A model generated the notes under the pieces. That model saw only the letters and a program-made list of their open reading frames with translations, was not told the origin of the DNA and searched no databases. Of a stretch of DNA of 40,396 nucleotides, positions 33,073-40,396 are shown piece by piece. Numbering within the stretch: position 1 is the stretch's first letter; each line of letters starts with the position of its first letter. This DNA comes from an uncultured beta proteobacterium (lineage in GTDB: Bacteria > Pseudomonadota > Gammaproteobacteria > Burkholderiales > Burkholderiaceae_C), in contig CAIWNX010000187.1 of the NCBI GenBank assembly GCA_903914175.1, forward strand, positions 1 to 40,396, in the 5' to 3' direction. Both the position numbers and the translations under genes were made by a program.

Positions 33073-34287
33073 TCAGGATTCGCTGGCCAGCGCGTGGCGC
33101 TGCGCCAGCATCAGGGCGCCAGCACCGGCCAGGCTCATGCCCAACAGCAGCCACAGCGCGTGCGAGTAGCCCAGGGCAGGGCTCCACAACAGACCCACCA
33201 GCAGGGGTGCAGCAGCGCGCGACAGCGCCAGCGGCAGACCGAGCGCGCCATTCAAGGTGGCGACGTGGTCACGATTGACGTACTGCGCGATGGCCGTGCC
33301 CTTGACGATGGTGAGCATGCCGTTGCCCATGCCGTAGAGCAGCACGAACAGCAACACCACACCGACCTGGGCCGCGCCAAACAGCGGCGCCGCCAACAGC
33401 GCGATCAGACCCAGCGGCACCAGGCACGGAATCAGGCGGTTGGCCAGATGCAGGTCGAAATGATGCTCAAAGAAAAATAGCAGCAGGCGCCCCAGCACCT
33501 GAATCACGCCGATGCTGGCCGGGATCGCAATCACCCAGGCTTCGCTCAAACCGTTTTCACGCAGCAGGTTCACCATGTGCGCCGGCAGCGCCACCGTGAC
33601 TGCCATCAGCAGCACGACAAAGACCCCGATCAGCAGAAAGGGGGCGCTGCGCAGCAAACGCAGCACATCGGGCGGTAGCAGCGTTGCGCCGGCTGCTGGC
33701 AAGGGCAACGGTCGCGGTGCGCCGCGCAAGATGCAGGCGTGCAACGGCGCGCACAGCAGCAGGTGAAACAGCGCCAGTGTGACCAGCGCCTGGCGCCAGC
33801 CCCAGTTGGCAATCAACCAGGCGGTCAGTGGAATGAACACGGTGCTGGCCAGGCCGCCGAGAAAAGTCATGGTGATGATGGCGCGCCGGAAATCATTTGG
33901 AAAGCGCCGCGTCACCACGGCAAAGGCCGGTGAATACAAGACACCGGCCATGGCCACGCCGAGCCCGGCCCAGACCGCATAGAAACCCGCGATGCCGCTG
34001 ACCTGGCTGTGCAGCAACAGACAGATGCCAGCCAGCAGCGAGCTGGCCGTCATCACGACGCGCTCGTGGCCACGGTCAATCCAGCGCCCCACCGGGTAGG
34101 CCATCAGGCCCTCCATCAGCAACGCCAGGCTGAAGGCCAGCGAGGACTGGGCCCGGCTCAAACCCAGCTCGCGCTCCAGCGGCGCCATCAGCAGGGCGAA
34201 GGTGTAGAAGACGCTGCCCCAGCTGATCAACTGCGCCAGCGACAGCCAGCCGACCAGTCGGTGGTCGTGCTGAACGTGGTTTTCCAT
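33073..34287 (-). CDS. MFS transporter
   Basis: A 404-residue inner-membrane protein with twelve hydrophobic segments. The MFS motif between helices two and three is recognisable as YPVGRWIDRGHERVVM (about residues 64-79). WGSVFYTFALLMAPLERELGLSRAQ at the N-terminus resembles the OFA/monocarboxylate-type branch. The substrate is unknown. Its stop codon abuts the metH stop directly (33070-33075, no gap), in convergent arrangement. No obvious partner genes; the upstream intergenic region carries dispersed repeats. Confidence 0.85.
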   Translation of the reverse strand: MENHVQHDHRLVGWLSLAQLISWGSVFYTFALLMAPLERELGLSRAQSSLAFSLALLMEGLMAYPVGRWIDRGHERVVMTASSLLAGICLLLHSQVSGIAGFYAVWAGLGVAMAGVLYSPAFAVVTRRFPNDFRRAIITMTFLGGLASTVFIPLTAWLIANWGWRQALVTLALFHLLLCAPLHACILRGAPRPLPLPAAGATLLPPDVLRLLRSAPFLLIGVFVVLLMAVTVALPAHMVNLLRENGLSEAWVIAIPASIGVIQVLGRLLLFFFEHHFDLHLANRLIPCLVPLGLIALLAAPLFGAAQVGVVLLFVLLYGMGNGMLTIVKGTAIAQYVNRDHVATLNGALGLPLALSRAAAPLLVGLLWSPALGYSHALWLLLGMSLAGAGALMLAQRHALASES

Positions 34288-34311
34288 GCGCGGATTATGG
34301 CAAGGCAGGAT

Positions 34312-34341
34312 CTGGATTGCGGGTCGGGGCCCGCAATGACA
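34312..34341 (+). repeat. Dispersed repeat, CTGGAT...ATGACA type (copy 1)
   Basis: A palindromic core (TTGCGGG, CCCGCAA) flanked by CTGGA and TGACA. It belongs to the same family as the element at 40200 and, inverted, the element at 34353: flanks CTGGAT/ATGACA around a variable self-complementary core. Confidence 0.6.
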
Positions 34342-34352
34342 AATGAGTGGGC

Positions 34353-34380
34353 GTCATGCCGGACTTGATCCGGCATCCAG
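34353..34380 (-). repeat. Dispersed repeat, CTGGAT...ATGAC type (copy 2, inverted)
   Basis: GTCATGCCGG, ACTTGAT, CCGGCATCCAG: core arms ATGCCGG/CCGGCAT with the flanks inverted relative to copy 1, eleven bases away. Together the pair fills the gap between the MFS and comM genes. Similar elements occur in many proteobacterial genomes as I recall. Confidence 0.65.
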
Positions 34381-34396
34381 TGCGGCGCCCCAAGCG

Positions 34397-35938
34397 TCAC
34401 ATCGCTGTCGAAGCAATCGATCTTCGGTACTGCATGGCTTCGGCCACGTGGGCCATCTGCGTGTGATGCGAACCGGCCAGGTCGGCGATGGTACGGGCCA
34501 CCTTGAGCGCGCGGTGTGTGCTGCGGCCTGACCAGCCCAGGCGCGCAGCGGCGATATTGAGGAACTTGGCCGCGGCTTCGTCGAGCAGCACGTAGGCATC
34601 AATCTCCTGGCCCTGCAAAGCCTGGTTCGATTTGCCCTGGCGTGCGATGGCGCGCTCACGCGCCGCCATACAACGTGCGCGAATCGTGGCGCTGGCCTCG
34701 CCGGGCCGGGCCTGCAACAAATCAGCTACCGGCACAGCTGGCACATCCACATGCAGGTCGATGCGATCGAGCAGCGGACCGCTGAGCTTGCCCTGGTAGC
34801 GTGCCACCTGGTCCGGCGTGCAGCGACAGGCGCGCTGCGTTGAGCCCAGATAGCCGCATGGGCAGGGGTTCATGGCGCCGATCAATTGAAAGCGCGCCGG
34901 AAACTCGCAGCGCCGCGCGGCGCGCGAGATCGTGATGCTGCCGCTCTCCAACGGCTCGCGCAGGGCTTCGAGTGCGGCTCTGGGAAACTCCAAAATCTCG
35001 TCCAGAAACAGAACGCCATGGTGCGCCAGCGAGACCTCGCCCGGGCGCGGTGGCGAGCCACCACCGACCAGCGCCACGGCGCTGGCCGTGTGATGCGGCG
35101 CGCAGGTTGGGCGCTGCGCCCAGCGTTCCAGCGAAAAGCGCCCACCCAGGCTGGCCACCGCCGCGCTCTGCAACGCCTCACTGTCGGTCATGGGTGGCAG
35201 CAGTCCGGTAAAACGCTGCGCCAGCATCGACTTGCCGGCACCCGGCGGCCCGCTCATGAGCAGGCTGTGGCCGCCAGCAGCCGCAATCTCGAGCACGCGC
35301 TTGGGCCCGAGCTGGCCTTTCACATCGGCCATGTCCGGATAGGGCACGACCGTGGCCTGCGGCCTGGCACTCAGGCGTGACCAACCGGGCGCGACTTCGG
35401 GCGCAGGCGCATCGGCAACTTCGGGCAGGAACTGCCGCACCACATCGAGCAGATGGCAGGCGCGGTAGACATGGGCCTGGCTCACCAGCGCCGCTTCTTC
35501 GGCACTGCCGGGTGGCAGCACGAGCCGGGACTGGATGCCGCCCGCGTGCAGGGCCAGACTCATGGCCAGCGCGCCGCGCACAGCACGCAGTTCGCCTGAC
35601 AGCGAGAGCTCGCCGGCAAACTCATAGCCACTCAGGGCTGCAGCGTCGATCTGGCCGCTGGCTGCCAGGATGCCCAGCGCAATCGGCAAATCGAAACGGC
35701 CCGAGTCCTTGGGTAAATCGGCCGGCGCCAGATTGACGGTGATGCGTTTGTTATTCGGAAATTCCAGGCCGGCGTTCTGGATGGCGGAGCGAACGCGCTC
35801 ACGCGCTTCTTTGACTTCGACATCGGCCAGACCGACCAGCGTGAAGCTCGGCAGGCCATTGGCCAGATGCACTTCCACCGTAACCGCTGCCGCCTCCAGA
35901 CCCAGCAGGGCACGGCTTTGCACCAGGGACAAACTCAT
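34397..35938 (-). CDS. comM: ComM/YifB-type AAA+ ATPase (Mg-chelatase-like)
   Basis: A hexameric helicase-like ATPase that promotes branch migration during natural transformation. The 513 residues have the N-terminal Lon-protease-like domain (SLVQSRALLGLEAAAVTVEVHLANGLPSFTLVGLADVEVKEARERVRSAI), Walker A GPPGAGKS (230-237), Walker B GVLFLDEILEF, and the four-cysteine motif NPCPCGYLGSTQRACRC typical of the family, which may bind zinc. The length is standard. ATG 35936-35938; divergent from the nitrogen operon. Presence of comM does not itself show competence, since it is widely conserved. Confidence 0.94.
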   Translation of the reverse strand: MSLSLVQSRALLGLEAAAVTVEVHLANGLPSFTLVGLADVEVKEARERVRSAIQNAGLEFPNNKRITVNLAPADLPKDSGRFDLPIALGILAASGQIDAAALSGYEFAGELSLSGELRAVRGALAMSLALHAGGIQSRLVLPPGSAEEAALVSQAHVYRACHLLDVVRQFLPEVADAPAPEVAPGWSRLSARPQATVVPYPDMADVKGQLGPKRVLEIAAAGGHSLLMSGPPGAGKSMLAQRFTGLLPPMTDSEALQSAAVASLGGRFSLERWAQRPTCAPHHTASAVALVGGGSPPRPGEVSLAHHGVLFLDEILEFPRAALEALREPLESGSITISRAARRCEFPARFQLIGAMNPCPCGYLGSTQRACRCTPDQVARYQGKLSGPLLDRIDLHVDVPAVPVADLLQARPGEASATIRARCMAARERAIARQGKSNQALQGQEIDAYVLLDEAAAKFLNIAAARLGWSGRSTHRALKVARTIADLAGSHHTQMAHVAEAMQYRRSIASTAM

Positions 35939-35990
35939 GAGGATTCCTCTCCAAAAGAGTGCGCTTCAAATTCCGCCGCACCCATCGAAG

Positions 35991-36007
35991 TGCACCATCG
36001 CAGTGCC
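35991..36007. promoter_or_regulatory. NtrC-type enhancer site
   Basis: TGCACC, 5 bp, AGTGCC compares with the NtrC consensus TGCACY-N5-GGTGCA. It lies about 100 bp upstream of the sigma-54 promoter at 36088. A second GGTGCAC half-site is at 36052-36058. Location and target genes (glnK, amtB) support the call. Confidence 0.55.
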
Positions 36008-36087
36008 TTCTGTTTTCTTGTACAGACCCTATAACGCAGGCCACATGAATTGGTGCACACAGTGACAAGCATCGATTGCGCGAGCCC

Positions 36088-36102
36088 TGGCACGGTCTGT
36101 GC
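36088..36102 (+). promoter_or_regulatory. Sigma-54 (RpoN) promoter of the porin-glnK-amtB operon
   Basis: TGGCACG (36088-36094), 4 bp, GTGC (36099-36102) against the consensus TGGCACG-N4-TTGC. The invariant GG (36089-36090) and GC (36101-36102) are exactly 10 bp apart. Transcription should start near 36114, 26 nt before the porin ATG. Confidence 0.78.
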
Positions 36103-36139
36103 GTATCAGGCTCATCCCTCAACTCTACCGGAGCACTTT

Positions 36140-37274
<1,135 letters not shown>

Positions 37275-37306
37275 CGCCCTCGCACAACCGACACGAGAAC
37301 CTCAAC

Positions 37307-38821
37307 ATGAAAAAACTACTTGCCTCCCTTACCCTGGGTTTGAGCCTGCTCTTCGGCGGCAGCGCCGTGATGGCCCAGACAACTGCAGCACCCGCCGCTG
37401 CTGCAGCCTCAGAAGCAGCCGCCCCGGCTGCCGCAGCACCGGCTGCTGCCGCCGCTTCAGCCCCAGCCGCAGCTGCTTCGGCCGCTCCCGCTCCGGTAGC
37501 GAACAAGGGCGACGTGGCCTGGATGATCGTCGCCACCGCCTTCGTCATCATGATGTCCATCCCCGGCCTGGCCCTGTTCTACGGCGGCCTGGTGCGCAGC
37601 AAAAACATGCTGTCGGTGCTGATGCAGGTGTTCGTCACCTTCTCGATGATCGTCGTGCTGTGGTGCCTGTATGGCTACAGCCTGGCCTTCACCGAGGGCA
37701 ATCAGTTCATCGGCGGCTTTGACCGGCTCTTCATGAAGGGGCTGTTTGATCCGATGAAGGGCGAGTTCGCGATGGCGGCCACTTTCAGCAAGGGCGTTGT
37801 CATCCCGGAACTGCTGTTCATGGCATTCCAGGCTACCTTTGCTGCCATCACCTGCTGCCTGATCATCGGCGCCTTTGCCGAACGCATCAAGTTCTCTGCC
37901 ATGCTGCTGTTCATGGCCCTGTGGTTCACCTTCAGCTACACGCCGATGGCCCACATGGTCTGGTTCTGGATGGGCCCGGACGCCTACACCGGCAAGGAAG
38001 TGGTTGATGCAATGAACGCCAAGGCCGGTCTGATCTGGCAGTGGGGCGCGCTGGACTTCGCCGGCGGTACTGTGGTGCACATCAACGCCGCTGTGGCCGG
38101 CCTGGTCGGCGCCTTCGTGCTCGGCAAACGCACCGGTTACGCCAAGGAATCGATGGCCCCGCACAGCCTGACGCTGACGATGGTGGGTGCCTCGCTGCTG
38201 TGGGTTGGCTGGTTCGGCTTCAACGCCGGCTCGGCACTTGAAGCCAACGGCACCGCCGTGCTGGCCTTCATGAACACCTTCTCGGCCACCGCCGCTGCCG
38301 TGTTGGCATGGTGCCTGGGCGAAGGCCTGATGCGTGGCAAGGCTTCGATGCTGGGTGCTGCATCCGGTGCGGTTGCGGGTCTGGTGGCAATCACCCCGGC
38401 CTGCGGCAACGTTGGCCTGATGGGCGCCATCGTGATCGGCTTTATCGCCGGCTTTGCCTGCCTCTGGGGCGTCAACGGTCTGAAGAAAATGCTCGGCGCG
38501 GATGACTCGCTTGACGTCTTCGGTGTGCACGGTGTCGGCGGTATCGTCGGCGCGTTGCTGACCGGTGTCTTCAACAGCCAGGCCCTCGGTGGTCCCGGCC
38601 TGGTGGGTGACTGGGTCACGGCCGCGGTCTCGTCAGTGCCGGTTGCAGACCAGGTCTGGATCCAACTCAAGGCTGTGCTGCTGACTGTGGTTTGGTCGGG
38701 TGTTGTTTCCCTGATCGCCTACAAGATCGTTGACATGACCATCGGTCTGCGTGTCAGCGAAGAGGAAGAGCGCGAAGGCCTCGACATCTCCTCGCACGGC
38801 GAAACCGCTTACAGCCGTTAA
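37307..38821 (+). CDS. amtB: Ammonium transporter (Amt family) with N-terminal Ala/Pro-rich extension
   Basis: A trimeric ammonium channel of 504 residues. Residues 1-23 form a cleavable signal peptide (ending VMAQ), residues 24-67 are a low-complexity Ala/Pro/Ser segment, and the transporter core starts at KGDVAWMIVATAFVIMM. The signatures are FYGGLVRSKNMLSVLMQ, the DFAGGTVVHINAAVAGLVGAFVLG block with the conserved Asp and the first pore histidine, and FGVHGVGGIVGALLTGVF with the second. The C-terminus IGLRVSEEEEREGLDISSHGETAYSR is the part that contacts GlnK. It is co-transcribed with glnK and ends before a strong terminator. Confidence 0.95.
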   Translation: MKKLLASLTLGLSLLFGGSAVMAQTTAAPAAAAASEAAAPAAAAPAAAAASAPAAAASAAPAPVANKGDVAWMIVATAFVIMMSIPGLALFYGGLVRSKNMLSVLMQVFVTFSMIVVLWCLYGYSLAFTEGNQFIGGFDRLFMKGLFDPMKGEFAMAATFSKGVVIPELLFMAFQATFAAITCCLIIGAFAERIKFSAMLLFMALWFTFSYTPMAHMVWFWMGPDAYTGKEVVDAMNAKAGLIWQWGALDFAGGTVVHINAAVAGLVGAFVLGKRTGYAKESMAPHSLTLTMVGASLLWVGWFGFNAGSALEANGTAVLAFMNTFSATAAAVLAWCLGEGLMRGKASMLGAASGAVAGLVAITPACGNVGLMGAIVIGFIAGFACLWGVNGLKKMLGADDSLDVFGVHGVGGIVGALLTGVFNSQALGGPGLVGDWVTAAVSSVPVADQVWIQLKAVLLTVVWSGVVSLIAYKIVDMTIGLRVSEEEEREGLDISSHGETAYSR

Positions 38822-38858
38822 ACAACTTCATCGTCTCGAAGTTTCTCCAAGGATTTAT

Positions 38859-38892
38859 CCCCCCGCGCCGCAAGGCCCGGGGGGCTTTTTTT
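38859..38892 (+). terminator. Intrinsic terminator after amtB
   Basis: Stem CCCCCCG (38859-38865) with CGGGGGG (38878-38884), inner GCC/GGC pairs closing a GCAA tetraloop, one C-C mismatch, then C and seven T (38886-38892). Strong rho-independent terminator for the nitrogen operon. Confidence 0.88.
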
Positions 38893-38943
38893 GACCGCAG
38901 GGTAATATTTGGGGTCCGCACCATTGGCCCAAACCCACATCCG

Positions 38944-39354
38944 ATGAACACCGCACTGTTCTCCACCATTCCATTGCTCATGTGCATGGGCTATTTCTTC
39001 ATGGGCTCGCTGCCCTTGCTGATTCTGAAACACGACACACCGATGGATTCGCGCTTCATCCGCGGCTTCTTCAACACCTACTACATGGGAGTGGTGTGCA
39101 CGGCCACGATTCCAACGATCAGCTACGCGCTGGTGGGTCGTTTTGCATTTTCAACGGGCATGGTGGCAATCGCCGCGCTGGCCCTTTATCTGCGCAAGGC
39201 AGGTCTGGCGCGCATGGACGAATTGCGCGTTCGCATCGAGAGCGGCGACGCCATGGCCATCACCGATTTCCGCCGTCTTCACATTGCCGGCATGGTGATC
39301 AATTTTGTTCAACTGGCAATGCTGGTCTGGGTGATGTTCCACTTCTTTGGATAG
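38944..39354 (+). CDS. Small integral membrane protein of unknown function
   Basis: A 136-residue protein with four predicted membrane segments (about residues 7-27, 45-65, 68-83 and 112-134) and a charged loop (RKAGLARMDELRVRIESGDAMAITDFRRLH) between the last two. The sequence is typical of conserved hypothetical proteins in Burkholderiales; I recognise no functional family. ATG 38944 follows the amtB terminator by 50 bp. Its stop codon lies 4 bp before the chosen ureD start, so the two may be coupled. Confidence 0.75.
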   Translation: MNTALFSTIPLLMCMGYFFMGSLPLLILKHDTPMDSRFIRGFFNTYYMGVVCTATIPTISYALVGRFAFSTGMVAIAALALYLRKAGLARMDELRVRIESGDAMAITDFRRLHIAGMVINFVQLAMLVWVMFHFFG

Positions 39355-39358
39355 CCCG

Positions 39359-40189
39359 GTGTCCTGGCACGCCTCACTGCAACTCGATTACCGGCTGGAG
39401 GCGCAGCGCTCAGTAGCGCGGCACGTGCACGACGGGCCTTTGCGTATTCTGCAAAGCCTGTACCCCGAAGGCGATGCCATCTGCCACAACGTGCTGGTGC
39501 ATCCGCCTGGCGGCTTGGTCGGCGGCGACACGCTCGACCTGCGCGTAACGGCAGACACGGGCGCGCACGGCCTGATCACGACGCCCGGCGCCACGCGTTT
39601 TTACCGCTCGAATGGCGAGGTGGCCGTGCAGCGCAGCGCCATCACGCTGGCCGCTGGCGCGCGGCTGGAGTGGCTACCGCTCGAAGCCATCGCCTACAGC
39701 GACTGCCGCGCTGAAAACCATTTGACGCTGCAACTCGCACCGGATGCTGAAATGATTGGCTGGGATGTCACGGCGCTGGGCCTGCCACTGGCCAATCTGC
39801 CGTTTGCGCGCGGCAGTTTTCTGCAGCACATCGAAGTGCCCGGCGTCTGGCTCGAGCACGGCCTGATCCGCGCCGACGACACACGCCTGATGGACGGCGC
39901 ACTCGGTCTGGCCGGACAACGCTGCATGGCATCCCTGTTTTTTGTTGCCGGCAGCCCCCTGACCCGCGAGCGCCGGCAAACTGCGCTGGACGCAGCGCGC
40001 GACATCATCGCGGCGCACCCGCTGCGCGATCTGGCTGGCGTCACCAGCCCGTGCGCGCAAGTTGTCGTGCTGCGGGTGCTCTCGCCGGTGGTGGAGCCGG
40101 CCATGGATTTGTTGCGCCAACTCTGGGCCACCTGGCGCGCGCACTTCTGGCAACTGACGGCGCCACCTCCACGCATCTGGGCAACGTAG
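39359..40189 (+). CDS. ureD: Urease accessory protein UreD
   Basis: A scaffold protein of the UreD-UreF-UreG complex that delivers nickel to urease. The 276 residues show WHASLQLDYRLEAQRSVARHVHDGPLRILQSLYPEG, the HPPGGLVGGDTL motif (about residues 48-59), TTPGATRFYRS, and the C-terminal W-ending PPPRIWAT. GTG 39359 was chosen because it gives the usual start (M-SWHASLQLDY); a TTG at 39347 would overlap the upstream stop. The gene looks full length. ureA normally follows directly, but the remaining 207 bp hold a repeat and no ureA start. It lies near the glnK-amtB operon, consistent with nitrogen supply. Confidence 0.93.
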   Translation: MSWHASLQLDYRLEAQRSVARHVHDGPLRILQSLYPEGDAICHNVLVHPPGGLVGGDTLDLRVTADTGAHGLITTPGATRFYRSNGEVAVQRSAITLAAGARLEWLPLEAIAYSDCRAENHLTLQLAPDAEMIGWDVTALGLPLANLPFARGSFLQHIEVPGVWLEHGLIRADDTRLMDGALGLAGQRCMASLFFVAGSPLTRERRQTALDAARDIIAAHPLRDLAGVTSPCAQVVVLRVLSPVVEPAMDLLRQLWATWRAHFWQLTAPPPRIWAT

Positions 40190-40199
40190 GGCCACGGCA

Positions 40200-40228
40200 C
40201 TGGATCCCGGATCAGGTCCGGGATGACA
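40200..40228 (+). repeat. Dispersed repeat, CTGGAT...ATGACA type (copy 3)
   Basis: CTGGATCCCGG, ATCAGGT, CCGGGATGACA: core arms ATCCCGG/CCGGGAT with the same flanks as the copies at 34312 and 34353. A degenerate further copy (TTGTCATTGCGGACTT...) appears to start near 40258. Confidence 0.65.
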
Positions 40229-40332
40229 ACTCCCGAGACCGGGTGACAAATTTGACTTGTCATTGCGGACTTATATGGATGCCTCCCGGATAGCAAGAAG
40301 AATTTGTGTTGTTCTGTAAAAGAATCGGCTGC

Positions 40333-40396
40333 TTACTTATATCCGGCCTTGATTTCGTAGTCTGTCTGGTTGCCCGGACTCGCCCGATGGCCCTGA
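40333..40396 (-). CDS. Possible C-terminal end of an opposite-strand gene (runs off window)
   Basis: Reading leftwards from the window edge one frame stays open for 20 codons and ends at TAA (40333-40335) with the sequence GNQTDYEIKAGYK. This has a protein-like composition, but 20 codons is too short for any assignment and could be chance. If real, the urease region is interrupted here by an unrelated convergent gene. Confidence 0.2.
   Translation of the reverse strand, partial: QGHRASPGNQTDYEIKAGYK

Overview
The window is chromosomal DNA of a betaproteobacterium, most likely a Comamonadaceae-like member of the Burkholderiales (Rhodoferax/Polaromonas/Variovorax-type). The grounds are the high GC content, HemB without the zinc-binding cysteines, a MetH lacking its homocysteine domain behind an SAH riboswitch, a monomeric-type isocitrate dehydrogenase, an AmtB with a signal peptide and Ala/Pro-rich linker, and GC-rich palindromic intergenic repeats of a kind I associate with that family. 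No phage, insertion sequence, tRNA, rRNA or CRISPR array was seen. The genus is an inference.

Layout. 1-3114 (minus strand): VanZ-like membrane protein, a thioredoxin-like [2Fe-2S] ferredoxin, a D-Ala-D-Ala carboxypeptidase, then the start of rpsL with its own strong promoter. 3131-3263: a small RNA gene of about 100 nt with its own promoter and terminator, divergent from hemB. 3356-5542: hemB and a CorA-type transporter. 5653-7920: a polar amino acid ABC importer (binding protein, permease, ATPase). 7942-11389: a dienelactone hydrolase and a 2-hydroxychromene-2-carboxylate isomerase-like protein (minus), then an SDR oxidoreductase, MarC and a LysE-type exporter (plus).

11401-25308 is the most distinctive block. 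A divergent HTH-cupin regulator faces an operon of eleven genes: FAD amine/D-amino-acid oxidase, M81 (MlrC-like) metallopeptidase 1, peptide-binding protein 1, MlrC-like 2, binding protein 2, DppB, DppC, DppD and DppF transporter parts, N-acyl-D-amino-acid deacylase, and RidA. The peptidase plus binding-protein pair is a tandem duplication. Read together the genes look like a complete route for importing and degrading D-residue-containing or modified peptides: uptake, peptide cleavage, N-deacylation, oxidation to an imine, and imine removal. The true substrate is unknown.

25416-27933 (minus) holds monomeric-type isocitrate dehydrogenase and a small DUF3144 protein. 27934-28602 has no supportable gene but contains hairpin elements. 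28791-29571 (minus) is a Phd/PIN toxin-antitoxin pair with an operator-like palindrome exactly inside its promoter spacer. 29734-30123 is a YgbA-like protein. 30208-33072 is an SAH riboswitch with a visible ribosome-site-sequestering hairpin followed by metH (C-terminal part). 33073-35938 (minus) holds an MFS transporter and comM. 35991-38892 is a nitrogen-control unit: NtrC-like site, sigma-54 promoter, TorF-type porin, glnK, amtB and a terminator. 38944-40189 holds a small membrane protein and ureD, followed by dispersed repeats and the possible tail of an opposite-strand gene at the window edge.
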